Assembly: GCA_904063045.1 (NCBI GenBank)
Contig: CAJFCJ010000073.1
Span: 1-55,257, forward strand
Direction of reading: 5' to 3'
DNA from: Dimorphilus gyrociliatus
Taxonomy: Eukaryota > Annelida > Polychaeta > Dinophilidae
DNA: 55,257 nt
This document shows positions 13,023 through 24,490 of the stretch, one piece after another (within the stretch, counting starts at the first letter, position 1; each line of letters starts with the position of its first letter). A model generated the notes under the pieces. It ran no database searches and was not told the origin of the DNA. It saw only the letters and a program-made list of their open reading frames with translations. Position numbers and translations under genes: made by a program.

Positions 13023-13929
13023 ATTCATGTTTTTCATTTATTTTAATAAAGTCAGAATGGTAAACTTTCTTTGCCATTTTAAAAATTATTGATTCTCTTG
13101 TTTTTAACACTGTGGATAATCTCTTATTAACCATGAACAAGATGATCGATGAAAGATAAATAATGAAGTATTGTGTATGAAAATTAAGGTGAAAACGCTC
13201 GATATAATGAGTGACATAGTTTCGAATTCCGCGGAAGATCGGGGTGTCAGTGTTCAAGCATCTGGATGCAGGATAATGAAATAAGCCAAAATTTTCTTTC
13301 AAGATGAAGTTCTCTTTTCTAGTTAAGACTTTTAGAATATATTGTTTTGTATTACGAATTTTCGTTAGCAATTTCCTTTGAGTTTTATTTTAGCTTCTCT
13401 CTCGTGTTGCTCTATTGTATTTGCTCCTTATATACCTGATTGACCATGATATGAACCCAAGTCGCCTACCCTCCACACATGATACACTCTCATTCCTTCT
13501 CTCTCACATACATTCACACTAACTCTTACTGACACACAACACAGCTAACAATCTTTGTTTTGTTCCTATTCATTAGGCAATAAACAGTGAATTTGTTGCA
13601 GTTAGCTATTTACAACTATTCAATGAGCTCATTAATTCACAATACACTGAATTTATACAATTGATGTGGTCATTCTCAAAAAATGGACAGTTTTGCCATT
13701 GGTTGTAGCTGAGCACTCTAATCCTCAATAAAATCTCTAATCCGTATCAATATTTGGAATGATATTCATTATTCAAAAGGTCAATAGTAGACAGAGACAC
13801 AGTAAAAAACAGACTTTTATTGTTAGTATTCAATAAGTCAGATGAATTATTCAAAAAAGTTGAGAGAAAACGTTATAATACGAAATTAGTTACTTTGTAA
13901 AGAGCTTTGCCTTAACATTTCTTTTAATG
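13023..13929. other. Intergenic region with one copy of a dispersed repeat
   Basis: No supported gene. A minus-strand open frame at 13015-13371 lacks domain features and is judged spurious. A repeat copy occupies about 13446-13568. The 3' part should hold the promoter of the gene starting at 13930; no specific element is assigned. Confidence 0.4.
13446..13568 (+). repeat. Dispersed ~120-bp repeat, copy 1
   Basis: This stretch runs from TGATATGAACCC through a CT-rich middle and a CACACAACA segment to TTTTGTTC. It matches 21484-21604 in the same orientation, with scattered substitutions. It encodes nothing visible. A degraded inverted relative may lie near 22285-22345 (GTGTCAGTATAAGTCAGCG). 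Confidence 0.65.
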
Positions 13930-16184
13930 ATGTTTTATATTTTTCAGTTGTTGTGTTTGTTATCTTTTTTTCTCGGAGATATCAAAGCAAGTAAGTTATA
14001 CTTGTACTAGTTTGCATTTTTCTCAACATGATTTGTACTCAGTATTTAAAGATATGCTAAAAATTATCAGTTTTATCTCTCTTTCAATGTTAAATATAAT
14101 AACACATAATTAGCGAAGATAATAATGCAATTTTTAATTACTAACAGACGGAAAATTGATTAATGTTGCTGACAAATTAATGGGTTCCAAGTGTTTTGTT
14201 AATTCAGTTAAACCAGCTTTGAAAGGACTGGATTTTGAATGCGATAATGTACTTTCTCCAAATTGGATCAATACCAATTCTTGGATAACAAATTGCAATC
14301 CAAGTTGTTTATCAGAAGAGCTAACAATTACTTTTAAAACAGCTTATGATGTTATGGAAATCTGTATTTCACAACCTTTTATATCGCTTGCAAACAAAGT
14401 ACCAGATGTTGAAATTACTTGGAATGACCAACAATCATATGAGATAAAACTTGATCCAACTGCGTTAATTCAATGTTTTCTTCCCAAATTAAATTACGGG
14501 AAACAAATACAAAACATGACCTTTATTACGGTTCATACTGGTAATTCTATTGAAACTGGTTTTAGTTCATTAATGATATATGCCTATGATGATGGTTACG
14601 ATTAATAAATATATTAGTATTATTTTTATATTACTAATTATATTCTTTATCTCATATGATAGATAAACTAGAAAATGCAAAGAGTGCAGAGTTTTTGACA
14701 GATATATCTTCAATAGAAAACGGAGCAACATGCAGAGCAAAAACTGAATATAGTAATCTTTGGGCGTGCCATCTGGCATTGGATTTCATAAGTAGCTTAC
14801 TGGTGGCTCACCAAGAGTGGTCTTCTCGCTGCAATAATGGAGACTGTATTGGACAATTTATTGATGTTACTTTTAAGATATACGATACGCCAGTTATTTT
14901 TTGCCTGACAAACAGGTGAGATAAATAAAACAAAAATCATTAATTTAGCTTTTTTTTACCTGTTTTTTTTACATAATAGGCAATCTTATACACAGTTTAT
15001 AACAAAAGCCTCAGCAAAATGGTCATCTGGCTTGATTAGAACTCACGATTTAGGAAAAGTATACACTCGATTTTGTTATAACTATTCAAGTGGATTTGTA
15101 GAAACAGGAGTTAGAGTTTCAGTAGTGGAAAAAAAGGGTACCCATAGTCTTGGATTTGGTCAACTTCAAGTCTTTGTTAAAAGTATGCTGTCTATGAATA
15201 AAATACTTAATTATTTTAGTTGTAAATTTCATTTCTGTCCTAAAATTAGATTCAGCTGAAAAAGTTTATGCTCTACAAGGCACATCTGATTTTGTTTACA
15301 ATCTTCCATCATATATTCATAATAACTTTAAAGCATTCAGCTTTAGTTTATATGGAAACAACAAAACTTCTGGGGACAACTGTGGAGATATTTATATTAC
15401 ATTCTCTTTTAATCAGACCAGCGTTTTTAAGATTTTTATATCAAATATCGTAAAGAGTCATATTGTAATTGTTGATCCTTTTGCTAAAGTTTATGACTCA
15501 ATTATCCAACAATATATCAAATGTAATGAGTGGAACGATTTTTGGATAACGACAACTAATGGTAAAATTCAATTTGGCAAAGGCTTATTATACAACAATA
15601 ACATAAAAATAAGTACTCAATTAGAGATAAATAGAATATCTCAATTAGTATGGAGGAATACAAATTCTAGTATTGATCATAATCTCAAAATTAATGATAT
15701 AGGTATAATTAAATAAAAAATAATTTTTCATATAAAACATCATTTATTTAACGTAATAAAATCAATAACAGATGGAAGAACAATTCATCTACATATAAAA
15801 GAAAATTGTACAAAGAAACAGCATGAATATCTAAATGATAAATTAATATCAACTTGTGTAGCCTTGTCAAAACTTTCAAACGTAATATACACATCAACTT
15901 TAAATGGTAAAACATACCGTTCAACGGAAATACCAGAAATAGTTTTAAAATTCAACAAAACTATGGAAAATTTTTTCAATATTCAAGTATTTTATGAAAA
16001 TATGTATGAAGATAATTTTTTTGGAATTTGTTCATTAAAATCTTCTTTTCTCAGTGATAATAATTATCATAAGTATGTATTCTCTTGTGATGAGTTTAAT
16101 AGTATTTTAACCAATTTATATTGTGTTATTAACTTTAATGAATTACCTCACAACCCTGCTGAGATATGTTACATAAGTTATTAA
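13930..16184 (+). CDS. Secreted discoidin-like / FAMeT-like protein, copy A
   Basis: Exons 13930-13990, 14148-14594, 14663-14915, 14980-15182, 15256-15702, 15772-16184 join to 1824 nt (607 aa), intron phases 1-1-2-1-1. Exon 1 encodes a signal peptide (start MFYIFQLLCLL). Exon 2, and exons 3+4, each look like a diverged F5/8C (galactose-binding) module: LINVA near the start, conserved Cys, a W-x(n)-C core, and a strand pattern ending in YDV-x2-I-C-I. Exon 5 has CNEWNDFWITTTNGKIQFG, the type of core seen in farnesoic acid O-methyltransferase-like (Methyltransf_FA) domains. Exon 6 is a Cys-bearing tail. No catalytic activity is implied; such domains occur in secreted invertebrate proteins. Same structure as copies B (17002) and C (30551). 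The domain names are moderate-confidence; the gene model is strong. Confidence 0.85.
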
Positions 16185-17001
16185 AGGAAAGAACGTATCT
16201 AATAGACTAACAGACTTTACAGCGAATGAGGGTCAGGGTGAAATTTATGTTATTAATAATAATGAATACAGTTTCTGATCATTCTGTCCAACTAAACAAT
16301 TTAACAAGTAGGGAAGTTAGTTTGGAATAGCGGGGAATATGAAATAACGACATTCTACTGATTGATTGAAATGAAATTAAACGCCATCTGTTGTCATATT
16401 AATAGATTTATAGATGAGAAAACTTCAACTCGTTTACATTTTACGCTAATACTAACCAATCAGTCAACACTCATTTTTCCAATTGCAGTTTAACCCTTAG
16501 TGAATCCCAAGCCTCAGTCTTAATATGATGAAATACAGCTATATTAGCCAAAATTTCAATATTCCTAACCCTTCAATAACTCAATGGACATTTGAAAAAT
16601 TGATTATTATGATGAAACTCAATAATTCTAGTTGAACAATGTCAGAAAAAATAGTATAATGAATTAGTTTTTACTGTAATTCTCTTTGTAACTTAGCTTT
16701 AACTCGTTTTTGTCCATCCCATTCCATTATTCTGAATTTTTATTTACTAGAGCTTAGTTGACAAGAGATCTTGAAAAAAGCCTTACATCAATTAATCAAT
16801 CTTTAAGTTCATCATTTAAAGAATGAGTGAAATATTGAAGAGAGATATATTGAATACTGCAATAAAATAAATCTTTAGATTTATTTTCTAGAAAGAATAA
16901 AATAGAAATCAGCAAATAAACTACAAAAGCATTCAACAATTCAATAATTCAATATTTCTATATATGTATATATTAGTATATATAAATCTAATTTCAACTA
17001 T
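16185..17001. other. Intergenic spacer between copies A and B
   Basis: About 0.8 kb with no supported exon, repeat element or RNA gene. It carries copy A's 3' end and copy B's promoter; nothing specific can be assigned. Confidence 0.5.
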
Positions 17002-19176
17002 ATGAAAGATATGGAGAAAATGTTTGTTATTTTCGCTCTGTTTTTCCTACTAGTTCAAAATTGTGTGCTGATCACAATTCCATCTGGTAAAATTAAATTA
17101 AATAAATTTCAAGTTTATAAAGCTTCGTTCTTTTTTCATAGATGGCAAATTAATAAATATTGCCAGCAAAAGTAATGGAGCAACTTGTACAGCTTCAAGT
17201 GTATATACTACATCAATTGATCAGAAATGCGATTATGCGCTAGAGCCTTTCTGGATTAATCACAATGACTGGGCAGCAACATGTTCATCAAACTTAGATT
17301 GTAAAGCATCATGGATAAAGATCATTTTTAAGAAAGCTTATGATGTAATACAAGTGTGTGTTGTTCAAAGAGTAGTTGCACCCGCTAATTTACTAAGAAA
17401 GATTGAAATTAAAATTGGCAACAATCCAATAAAGATATACAATGTAAATCTTATTGAAACTTGCTTACTACTTGAAGATGGAATTGGATCTAGCGCATCT
17501 GAAATAGAACTTGAGCCTAAAGAATTTATGAGTGCAAGTTCAATAAATACAGGATTCAATTCTATCAGTGTTTTTGCATACGAAGAAGGTTCATTTACAT
17601 TTATATATAACCGTATTTAACAAATTTTTCCACTTCTAGATTCCTCTGTCGAGAAGGGAAGTGATATATTTGTAAACATAGCCGATTACGATTTGGGAGC
17701 AACTTCTACTTGTTCGTCCGAACAGAATAGTTTGAAGTGTCCATACGCGCTTAGTAGAGTATTCTCAAAGTCTTGGGTTGCAACGTGTCAAATAGGAGGA
17801 GCAAGTTGTATTGGTCAATATATTGAAGTAACATTTATGCACTTGGCGCAACCTAAAATGTTCTGTTTGTCAAATAGGTCAATAGAAATTTACCTTTCGT
17901 ATAAAAAAAGGACTTTATCAATTTTTCTGTCTACAACAACAGATATGATCATGTTTACAAGATTTTAACTGCCAAAGTAGAATGGAGTTCAGGTTTTAAT
18001 GAGACAATATCCCTTCCTAACGATAATAACAGACACTGTTTCAAATATTCAAATGCTCCCGTACTAGAATCAGGATTTAAAATTATTGCCAAAACTTCAT
18101 CGCATCCGAAAGATATAGGATTTCAATATATTAATGTCTTTGCAAAGAGTAAAAGGCTTAAATTATTGAAATTATCCATATGTTTTGTTATTTTTTTTTA
18201 ATTTCCAAATTTAGAGATGGATGAAAGAGTTTTTACTATTCAATCAAATACTGATTCAATTTATCACATACCACCTCATCTTAATCGGAATTTTAGGGCA
18301 ATGAGACTTAAATTTAAGGGAGAAGATCAAGGAGAAGCTTACGATTGTTCCTCCTTAATAATCAGTTTCAAGAGCAAATTGTCAATCCAGTTCATTTTAA
18401 AGCTAGATGAAATTATTGGTAATAGCAAGATTTCTTCAATTCATCTTACAGGCCCCGCTATAATTTCTAAAGTTCTAACGAATTCTGAACCATTAATTAG
18501 CTGTACTAAATGGAATGAATTGTGGATAGAATTGTCAACAACTGATGTAAAAGTTGGCTTGGGTAAAACTTATGGCAGTTCTATATTGGCAGTTGTCGAA
18601 TCAAGTTTCTGTCTCGAAATTACACAAATTCTATTTAAAAACGGCAATGGATATAATATTAAAAATCATATTCAAATATCTGATAAAGGTATACAATTTT
18701 TTAATATCTCTCACCGATCCACCTTTCTACTTGTAAATATAACAATTGCAGAAGGAAGTACTCTAGCAGATAACACTAATGACTGCCATATAAATCCCTA
18801 CTATGAAACACTTGATAAATCAATTCTTACATGCGTAGCTCTGGCGAAGAGAAATAATATTTTAGAGTATAAGTTGACAAATGGAAATGGGACGATAACT
18901 AATTATACCTTTAATGAAATAATCTTCAAGAAAACTGCTCCATTATCAGGAAATATTAATGTTTATTTTTTCTTCAAGACTAATAACATTGAAACTGGAA
19001 GTAGAAGAATGTGTAAAGCAAAACCAATGCTTGATAAAAGTTCATTTTTGCATTTCGAATTTGAGTGCCATGTAGATGAAAATCTCAATTTGAATAGCTT
19101 ATTTGTCAGTATAAACATAGATGATTTAACGGATGTTAAGAAATTATTTCTCTGCGAAGTTTTCATACAGAATTAG
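17002..19176 (+). CDS. Secreted discoidin-like / FAMeT-like protein, copy B
   Basis: Exons 17002-17086, 17142-17588, 17640-17877, 17943-18148, 18215-18688, 18752-19176 join to 1875 nt (624 aa) with the same phases as copy A; exon 2 is also 447 nt. The signal peptide is clear (MFVIFALFFLLVQN). Two F5/8C-like modules follow: LINIASKSNGATC in exon 2, then NIADYDLGATSTC and CIGQYIEVTF in exons 3-4. The FAMeT-like core CTKWNELWIELSTTDVKVG is in exon 5. The last intron (18689-18751) is 63 nt without a stop, so an unspliced frame reads through it; the homologous junction in copies A and C shows it is an intron. Tandem with copy A on the same strand. Likely secreted; ligand unknown. Confidence 0.85.
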
Positions 19177-19952
19177 CAGAAATACTCTAATGACATGAGA
19201 AAATACAGTTTGTTTAAATATTGATATATTTGATTATATTGCAGGTGATTTCCTACTAATTTAAATAAAAGTATCCATCATTGAAGAATTACTGTAAATG
19301 GTAAATGGTATTTTAGTTAACTTTGAAGAGAATATGTTAAGCAACTAAAAACACTTTTAGATGAATTCTGAAAGGAAATCTCAAGTCACTAAATTTTCAA
19401 CAATTTTCAAACTGGCACAAAATATATTTCATATAACTCTTTTAACAATACAGCTAGCTAAAAAGTACAAACAAAATGGCCAAGTTGCAATAATACTCTG
19501 CTTAATCTCTAAAGAATCTCTATATAATGTTTAGCATAAACTGTTTGCCTGTATTCCATAGATTAAAAATCAATCCTGTCTAGCTGTTTCTCTGTTACAA
19601 AATTGCTTCCATTCAAAATTGGGCAACTCTGGAAAAAGTCATTGAGTACATTCTAGTTGTGAACAATATACAAACGCCTAACTAGTTTTATTTATACAAC
19701 TCTTCAAAACACTTCTCCTTTGTCACAGTGTTCATTAGAAAATAGTTTAAAGCCCTTATTCAACATTCTTTTATCAACAAGAGTTAAAAAAAGGCCTATG
19801 CTCATAATGAACTTTCTTCACTGAAGCATACAAGAGATATTTGTTTATACATTATTGATATAGGCCTAAATAAGGAAGATAAAAGTTAGGTTTCTTGAAG
19901 ATAAATCGGTATATTCAGTTATCAAAGTTTTATTAAAATTTATTTCCCAACA
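19177..19952. other. Intergenic, no feature seen
   Basis: Between convergently transcribed genes (copy B on plus, Ly6 on minus). I see no exon, repeat or RNA gene. It should hold the two 3' untranslated regions. Confidence 0.5.
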
Positions 19953-20858
19953 TTAAAATATTAAAATATTCGATAAAATAAAAAAGAAAATTGTAGTTGT
20001 TAGCAGAGCTCTATAAGAGTTTCCACTGCTTGGATAAACCACTTTATTGTTACATTCACCACTTTGACAATAGCATTCCGATGTACCCTCTCCATTCACA
20101 GTTCTCGTTGCACAAGATGTTTTTGATTCAGCACTACATTCTCTTGTTACTGTTACTTTACCTGTAAAACATAAATTTCATATATATAAAACCAAACAAA
20201 TATGATTAAACATAAATCAGCCAAACCATTTAATTTCTCGATAAAAGTTCTACAACTATTGGCATTTTCACATGAATTTGTAGATTTAAAATTTTGAAAA
20301 CAATTTGAATCTGTTGAACTGTCACACTTATGGCAAGTCAAACCTTAAAGGATAAAGTAAAGTGTACAAATTTTAAAAAAATAATTCTTCTTAAAAGAAC
20401 AACTTTTTACCATTTCTAACTAGTTCATTATTACATTTGTCTTTTTGGCAGCTGCACATATAAGTAGAAACATCTGCTATTTTTGTCAGTTCACAACCAG
20501 TCTTGATATCACTATTACAATATCTGGTTACTGTAGTAATACCTGCAAATAATCGGAATCTGTGTCTGAAAAAAATAACAATATTTGAAGATATTGTTCG
20601 TACCGTTTTCAGTTACTCTTTTAAATGTACAACTTTTAGCATTATCACAGGTTGGAAGACTGTCAAGATTTTTTAAACAATCAACACTTGAACTTGAATT
20701 ACTATGGCAATCATAGCATTGAATGCCTGATGATAAAAAGCAATTTATCAATTAATGACAACTCAAAATGAGAAATATACATCACCATAGGATATTGATA
20801 AAATGCTGGCAAAGAGAAAAAGTTGATAAAGCATACTAATATTTTTGAGTCCTTTCAT
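19953..20858 (-). CDS. Two-domain Ly6/uPAR (three-finger) GPI-type protein
   Basis: Exons 20858-20786, 20726-20604, 20542-20411, 20343-20227, 20161-19953 give 654 nt (217 aa), all introns phase 1. It starts with a signal peptide (MLYQLFLFASILSISYG), followed by two Ly6-type modules. Each is split over two exons, opens with a CYDCHS or CHKCDS-type motif, and closes with a CNNE or CNNK-type CN box. The C-terminus is a short polar stretch then a hydrophobic tail (FFFILSNILIF), as expected for GPI anchoring. The family is extracellular, membrane-tethered and often binds protein ligands. The modules probably arose by internal duplication, since the exon pairs are alike. It stands alone on this strand. 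Confidence 0.87.
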
Positions 20859-21621
20859 TTTGGAAGTATTGGATCAAACTATAGGTTTTCGATATAGAGG
20901 CCATCTTTTTATCTGCAAAAACATGAATGGCACACAAATTTCGCTTTCAATAAACTTTTACAATCGAATAGGCCAAGTTACATTCAATAAATCTTAACTT
21001 TATTTAGGTCGACATTTGAAATAACATTAACTGGTTTTTAAGTTATTTTTCTTCCCGAATGAGAAGTATAGAAAATGGTATTTGTTGCAGCTATTTTTAA
21101 CAAAAATTAATAACAAATTTTCATATCTTCTCTTATTTTCTAACTTTATGTTACAGCATTTTCTAAGCTTTTTACGTGCCTGGATGTTTATCAAGAAGAA
21201 AAAGCTATTGGACTTGTAACTAAGGCTGCACTTTTTTCTGTCATTATGTGATTATTGTATTGTAATATTAACTTCCCTAAATTATTAATAATGTCGATTT
21301 CGTTTCAATTTATTTGTGCTTAAATCGTTTCTCTGACACCATTTTGTTGCATTCGTTCCTTTTATATTTACCTTGGGTTGTGTTTGTGTCGCTTAACTGG
21401 GTGCTTGACTGTGGTGCCATATCTGCACCACTTCTTCAGTTTTACTTAACTTGTGACGCAATATCAAGTCAAACCGATCGATAATGATATGAACCCGAGT
21501 TACCTATCCTCAACACATGATAATCACTTACTCCTTCTCTCTCATATACATTCACACTGGCTCATACTGGCACACAACATAGCAAACAAGTTTTATTTTG
21601 TTCATCATATACTGTATGCCT
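20859..21621. other. Intergenic with repeat copy
   Basis: No supported exon. It includes the probable Ly6 promoter (near 20859 upward) and the second copy of the ~120-bp dispersed repeat (21484-21604). The rest is unassigned. Confidence 0.45.
21484..21604 (+). repeat. Dispersed ~120-bp repeat, copy 2
   Basis: Direct match to 13446-13568, with shared blocks TGATATGAACCC, CCTTCTCTCTCA, ACATTCACAC and CACACAACA. It directly precedes a PAN-like relic. Confidence 0.65.
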
Positions 21622-21842
21622 CAGTTTGTAATGTTGAGGAATGTCTGAAATTGTGTGCAAAACATTCAACTTGTATGACTGTGGCAATCAGAAATGGTCA
21701 GATATAATGCCTTAAAAGTAAATGAACCCTTTCTCCATCTGTGAACATGACCCGCTATTTTAAGATGATGAATAATAGATTAAGTTGTTATATTAGAGAT
21801 ATAAGTACTTCAATTGATGAAACATTTACAATAGATGAAAAA
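21622..21842 (+). pseudogene. PAN/Apple-domain relic
   Basis: The frame at 21622-21707 reads CNVEECLKLCAKHSTC, which matches the PAN core in the genes at 28476 and 49634 (VEEC-x3-C pattern). A second piece at about 21733-21842 reads NNRLSCYIRDIS, like the second half of those modules. No signal peptide, flanking exons or clean splice signals are seen, and a stop ends the first piece. It is best read as a leftover module. Confidence 0.4.
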
Positions 21843-22378
21843 TAAGATTCAATAGCCGTAGCAACATTGAAAAGCAAGCCATTAATATTCCCCTCAAATG
21901 CAATACATTTTAAAGTACTTATTGCTGTTTTTAATAAGAGATATTTTAAAAATAGATATAATTTTCAGACATCAAATATAAAGTTAATAAATTAAAATTT
22001 TGGAGTAACAACTTGTTTCATCGGCAAACTAATTAAAGATGAAATGGATAATTCAACAAAATTTTAAAATGATGATAATCCTATCTGAAAGAAACAAAAT
22101 TTATTAGCTGTGTTGATGAGTCATCATAATATGTGTGTGTGTGTTTGTGTACGATGGAACAAAGATGGACAAGTCAGTTTCATATTATCGCAAGTCTTGT
22201 TTTTTGAGAAGAGAATTTATATCAGACAAGTAACTTATTTATATATGTTTTAACAGATTATCAGATTAATGCCACTGAACAGAACGTTTGTGTGTTATGT
22301 GTCAGTATAAGTCAGCGAATGGATGAGAGAATGATTGTGTGTCAGGACGAAGGTGTTTAACTCAGTCTCTCTGAGCTA

Positions 22379-23965
22379 CAGTCCCGATAAAAAGTCTCGG
22401 CCAGGGTTGTTCTCAGAGCGGAAAAAGTGAATTATTTAACTAACAGGACTTGCTTAATTATCTTTTTTTTGTTTAGAGTGAAGGATAAGACATTTATACA
22501 ACCGAATTTATAAATAGAATTCATTAAAAAATTTTTCCTGCTTTACAGTATTTTTTATTTGAAAATTTTTAAAAACAAGGAGAAAAAATTTCGGCCATGC
22601 TTCCAAAAAACTTATCAAATGTCAATTTTAAACTAATAGTTTATTGTGTAACCTTTTTTTTGGATAACTAGTCGACACCTTTTTTTGATTGATCTGTATA
22701 GATTTTTTATGTAGTCCCCAGAAATGGAAAAAAATTCATCTTTTATAAGTATCTTCAAATCATTCAAATTTTTGGGTAATTTTTCATAAACCCTCTTTTT
22801 AAGCACTGCCCAAAGGTTTTCTATTATATTGATATCAGGACTTTGGGCAGGCCAATCTTTTATAAATTTTATTTTATTTTTTCTGAGGCATGTTTTAGAA
22901 ATTTTCGAGGTATGGCATCTTGCCCCATCCTGCTGAAATGTGTTTTGTCTAGTGTATATAGGCAATAGATGATCTTTTAGAATCTCTATGTATTGCTGTG
23001 AATCCATGGATTCGTCACAAAATGCAAGAGCTCTGGAACCATCATATTTTATAGCTCCCCAAATCATTACCTTGCAGTTCTTTGCTTTAAAGCTCTTTCT
23101 GCAATATTGTGGTAGATGTTTATCTCCTGTTTTGCATCTGACTCTTGTCTTTTGCTTTGGGTACAGCTCCAAAGTTGATTCGTCCGAAAATATGTAGCTT
23201 TCTGTCTCCTCCTCAGTTTTTTTAAGAATTTTTTTGGCAAAGAGAATTCTCTTCTTTCGGTTACCTGAGTTAGTCAATGGTTTCACCTTTGCCACATAGC
23301 TCTTTACCCCGTAATTATAAAGGATCTTCTTAGCAGAAGATAAACTTACCTTACCTGCCATACTCCACTCATTGCCTGTCTGGCAGAAAAAAATGGGTTT
23401 TTTTTTTAATTATAATAAGATTCCTCTTATCTGATTCGCATATCTTTCTTGGACGACCAGATCTTGGTTTGTCTTCCATTGAAGAACATTCTTTTGCCTT
23501 TTTTAGGTTGTATCTCACACTTGTACGAGGAATATTTAGCTCTTTCGATATTTTGACCTGGCTTAGCCCTCTTTTACTTAATTCTACAATTTTCTGTCTC
23601 ATTTCAAGACTTATCCTGCCCATTTTTTAATTTTTTATTGTTCTGTTGTTCTCTGATTGTGTAACACTACTCAGGAAATGTCATAGAAAAATATTAATGG
23701 GGTTTTTGTCTGATAATTATCTATTTTTTGGGCAGGAACAGGGAACATGGCCGAAATTTTCTCTCCTTGTTTTTGAAAATTTTCAAATAAAAAATACTGT
23801 AAAGCAGGAAAAATTTTTTAATGAATTCTATTTATAAATTTGGTTGTATATATGTCTTATCCTTCATTCTAAACAAAAAAAGATAATTAAGCAAGTCCTG
23901 TTAGTTAAATAATTCACTTTTTCCACTCTGAGAACAACCCTGGCCGAGACTTTTTATCGGGACTG
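22379..23965 (-). mobile_element. Tc1/mariner transposon, inactive copy
   Basis: Complete element of 1587 bp flanked by TA at 22377-22378 and 23966-23967, the standard Tc1/mariner target duplication. The ends are CAGTCCCGATAAAAAGTCTC and its inverse. The inverted repeats are long, about 220 bp (22379-22599 and 23746-23965), and nearly identical, so the insertion is not very old. The single transposase gene on the minus strand is frameshifted (see next entry). Confidence 0.93.
22633..23623 (-). pseudogene. Tc1-type transposase, frameshifted
   Basis: The N-terminal part (23623-23369) has a helix-turn-helix DNA-binding domain (LSQVKISKELNIPRTSVR) and the GRPRK basic motif. The C-terminal part (23361-22633) has the catalytic domain: FSDES (first Asp), QQDGARCHTS (second Asp) and DINIIENLW (Glu). 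I count 35 residues between the second Asp and the Glu, so DD35E rather than the common DD34E. The halves lie in different frames. An A-tract near 23400 and a second shift just after it break the reading frame, so the enzyme is not made as such. It would catalyse cut-and-paste transposition at TA sites. Confidence 0.88.
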
Positions 23966-23967
23966 TA

Positions 23968-24490
23968 TATCTCAGGTCATAAATATCGAAAAAAACTACT
24001 GATGAGCACAGTCAAATACCCAAGTAAGCGACGCTAGCGAGGTATAACAGGGAGTGAATGTAACAGAATGGCATGAGAGAACAGAGAGCATCATAAATAT
24101 AACTTGACACGAAATTATTAAGCAATACAATAAATTCGTGGTACAAGGAAATAAAACGTCTTGTAAAGCCATATTTGATAGGAATTTGAAGACTTTTTTC
24201 ATTGAAAGTATCTTGTTTATTTAGACAAGATCTAATTGGAAAGCAAATATTGAATAATATACTAATATATTTAACACTAATTGTGTCCAAAAACAAGCTC
24301 ATAGAATTGACCAACTGTTACTTATAGATTAGTTAATGATTCAATACATTTTTTTCTTTTGGATGTCAATATACTTTTTCTTTTGATGGTTGTAATTTCT
24401 CATAAACTGCAATCAACTCAGCTTCATTCTTAAGCTCATTAACCATATGTTAAAAGACAATTTTCTATTGCTTAACATGTGTATTATTAT
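23968..24490. other. Spacer between transposon and CRAL-TRIO gene 1
   Basis: No supported exon; two overlapping minus-strand frames here lack any family feature. It should carry the 3' untranslated region of the CRAL-TRIO gene ending at 24491. Confidence 0.45.

Noticed and set aside
13015-13371. Minus-strand open frame of 118 codons
   Set aside because: No domain, no splice context, and unusual composition; it overlaps the end of the plus-strand small gene.
22988-23197. Plus-strand open frame within the transposon
   Set aside because: Antisense to the transposase catalytic domain.
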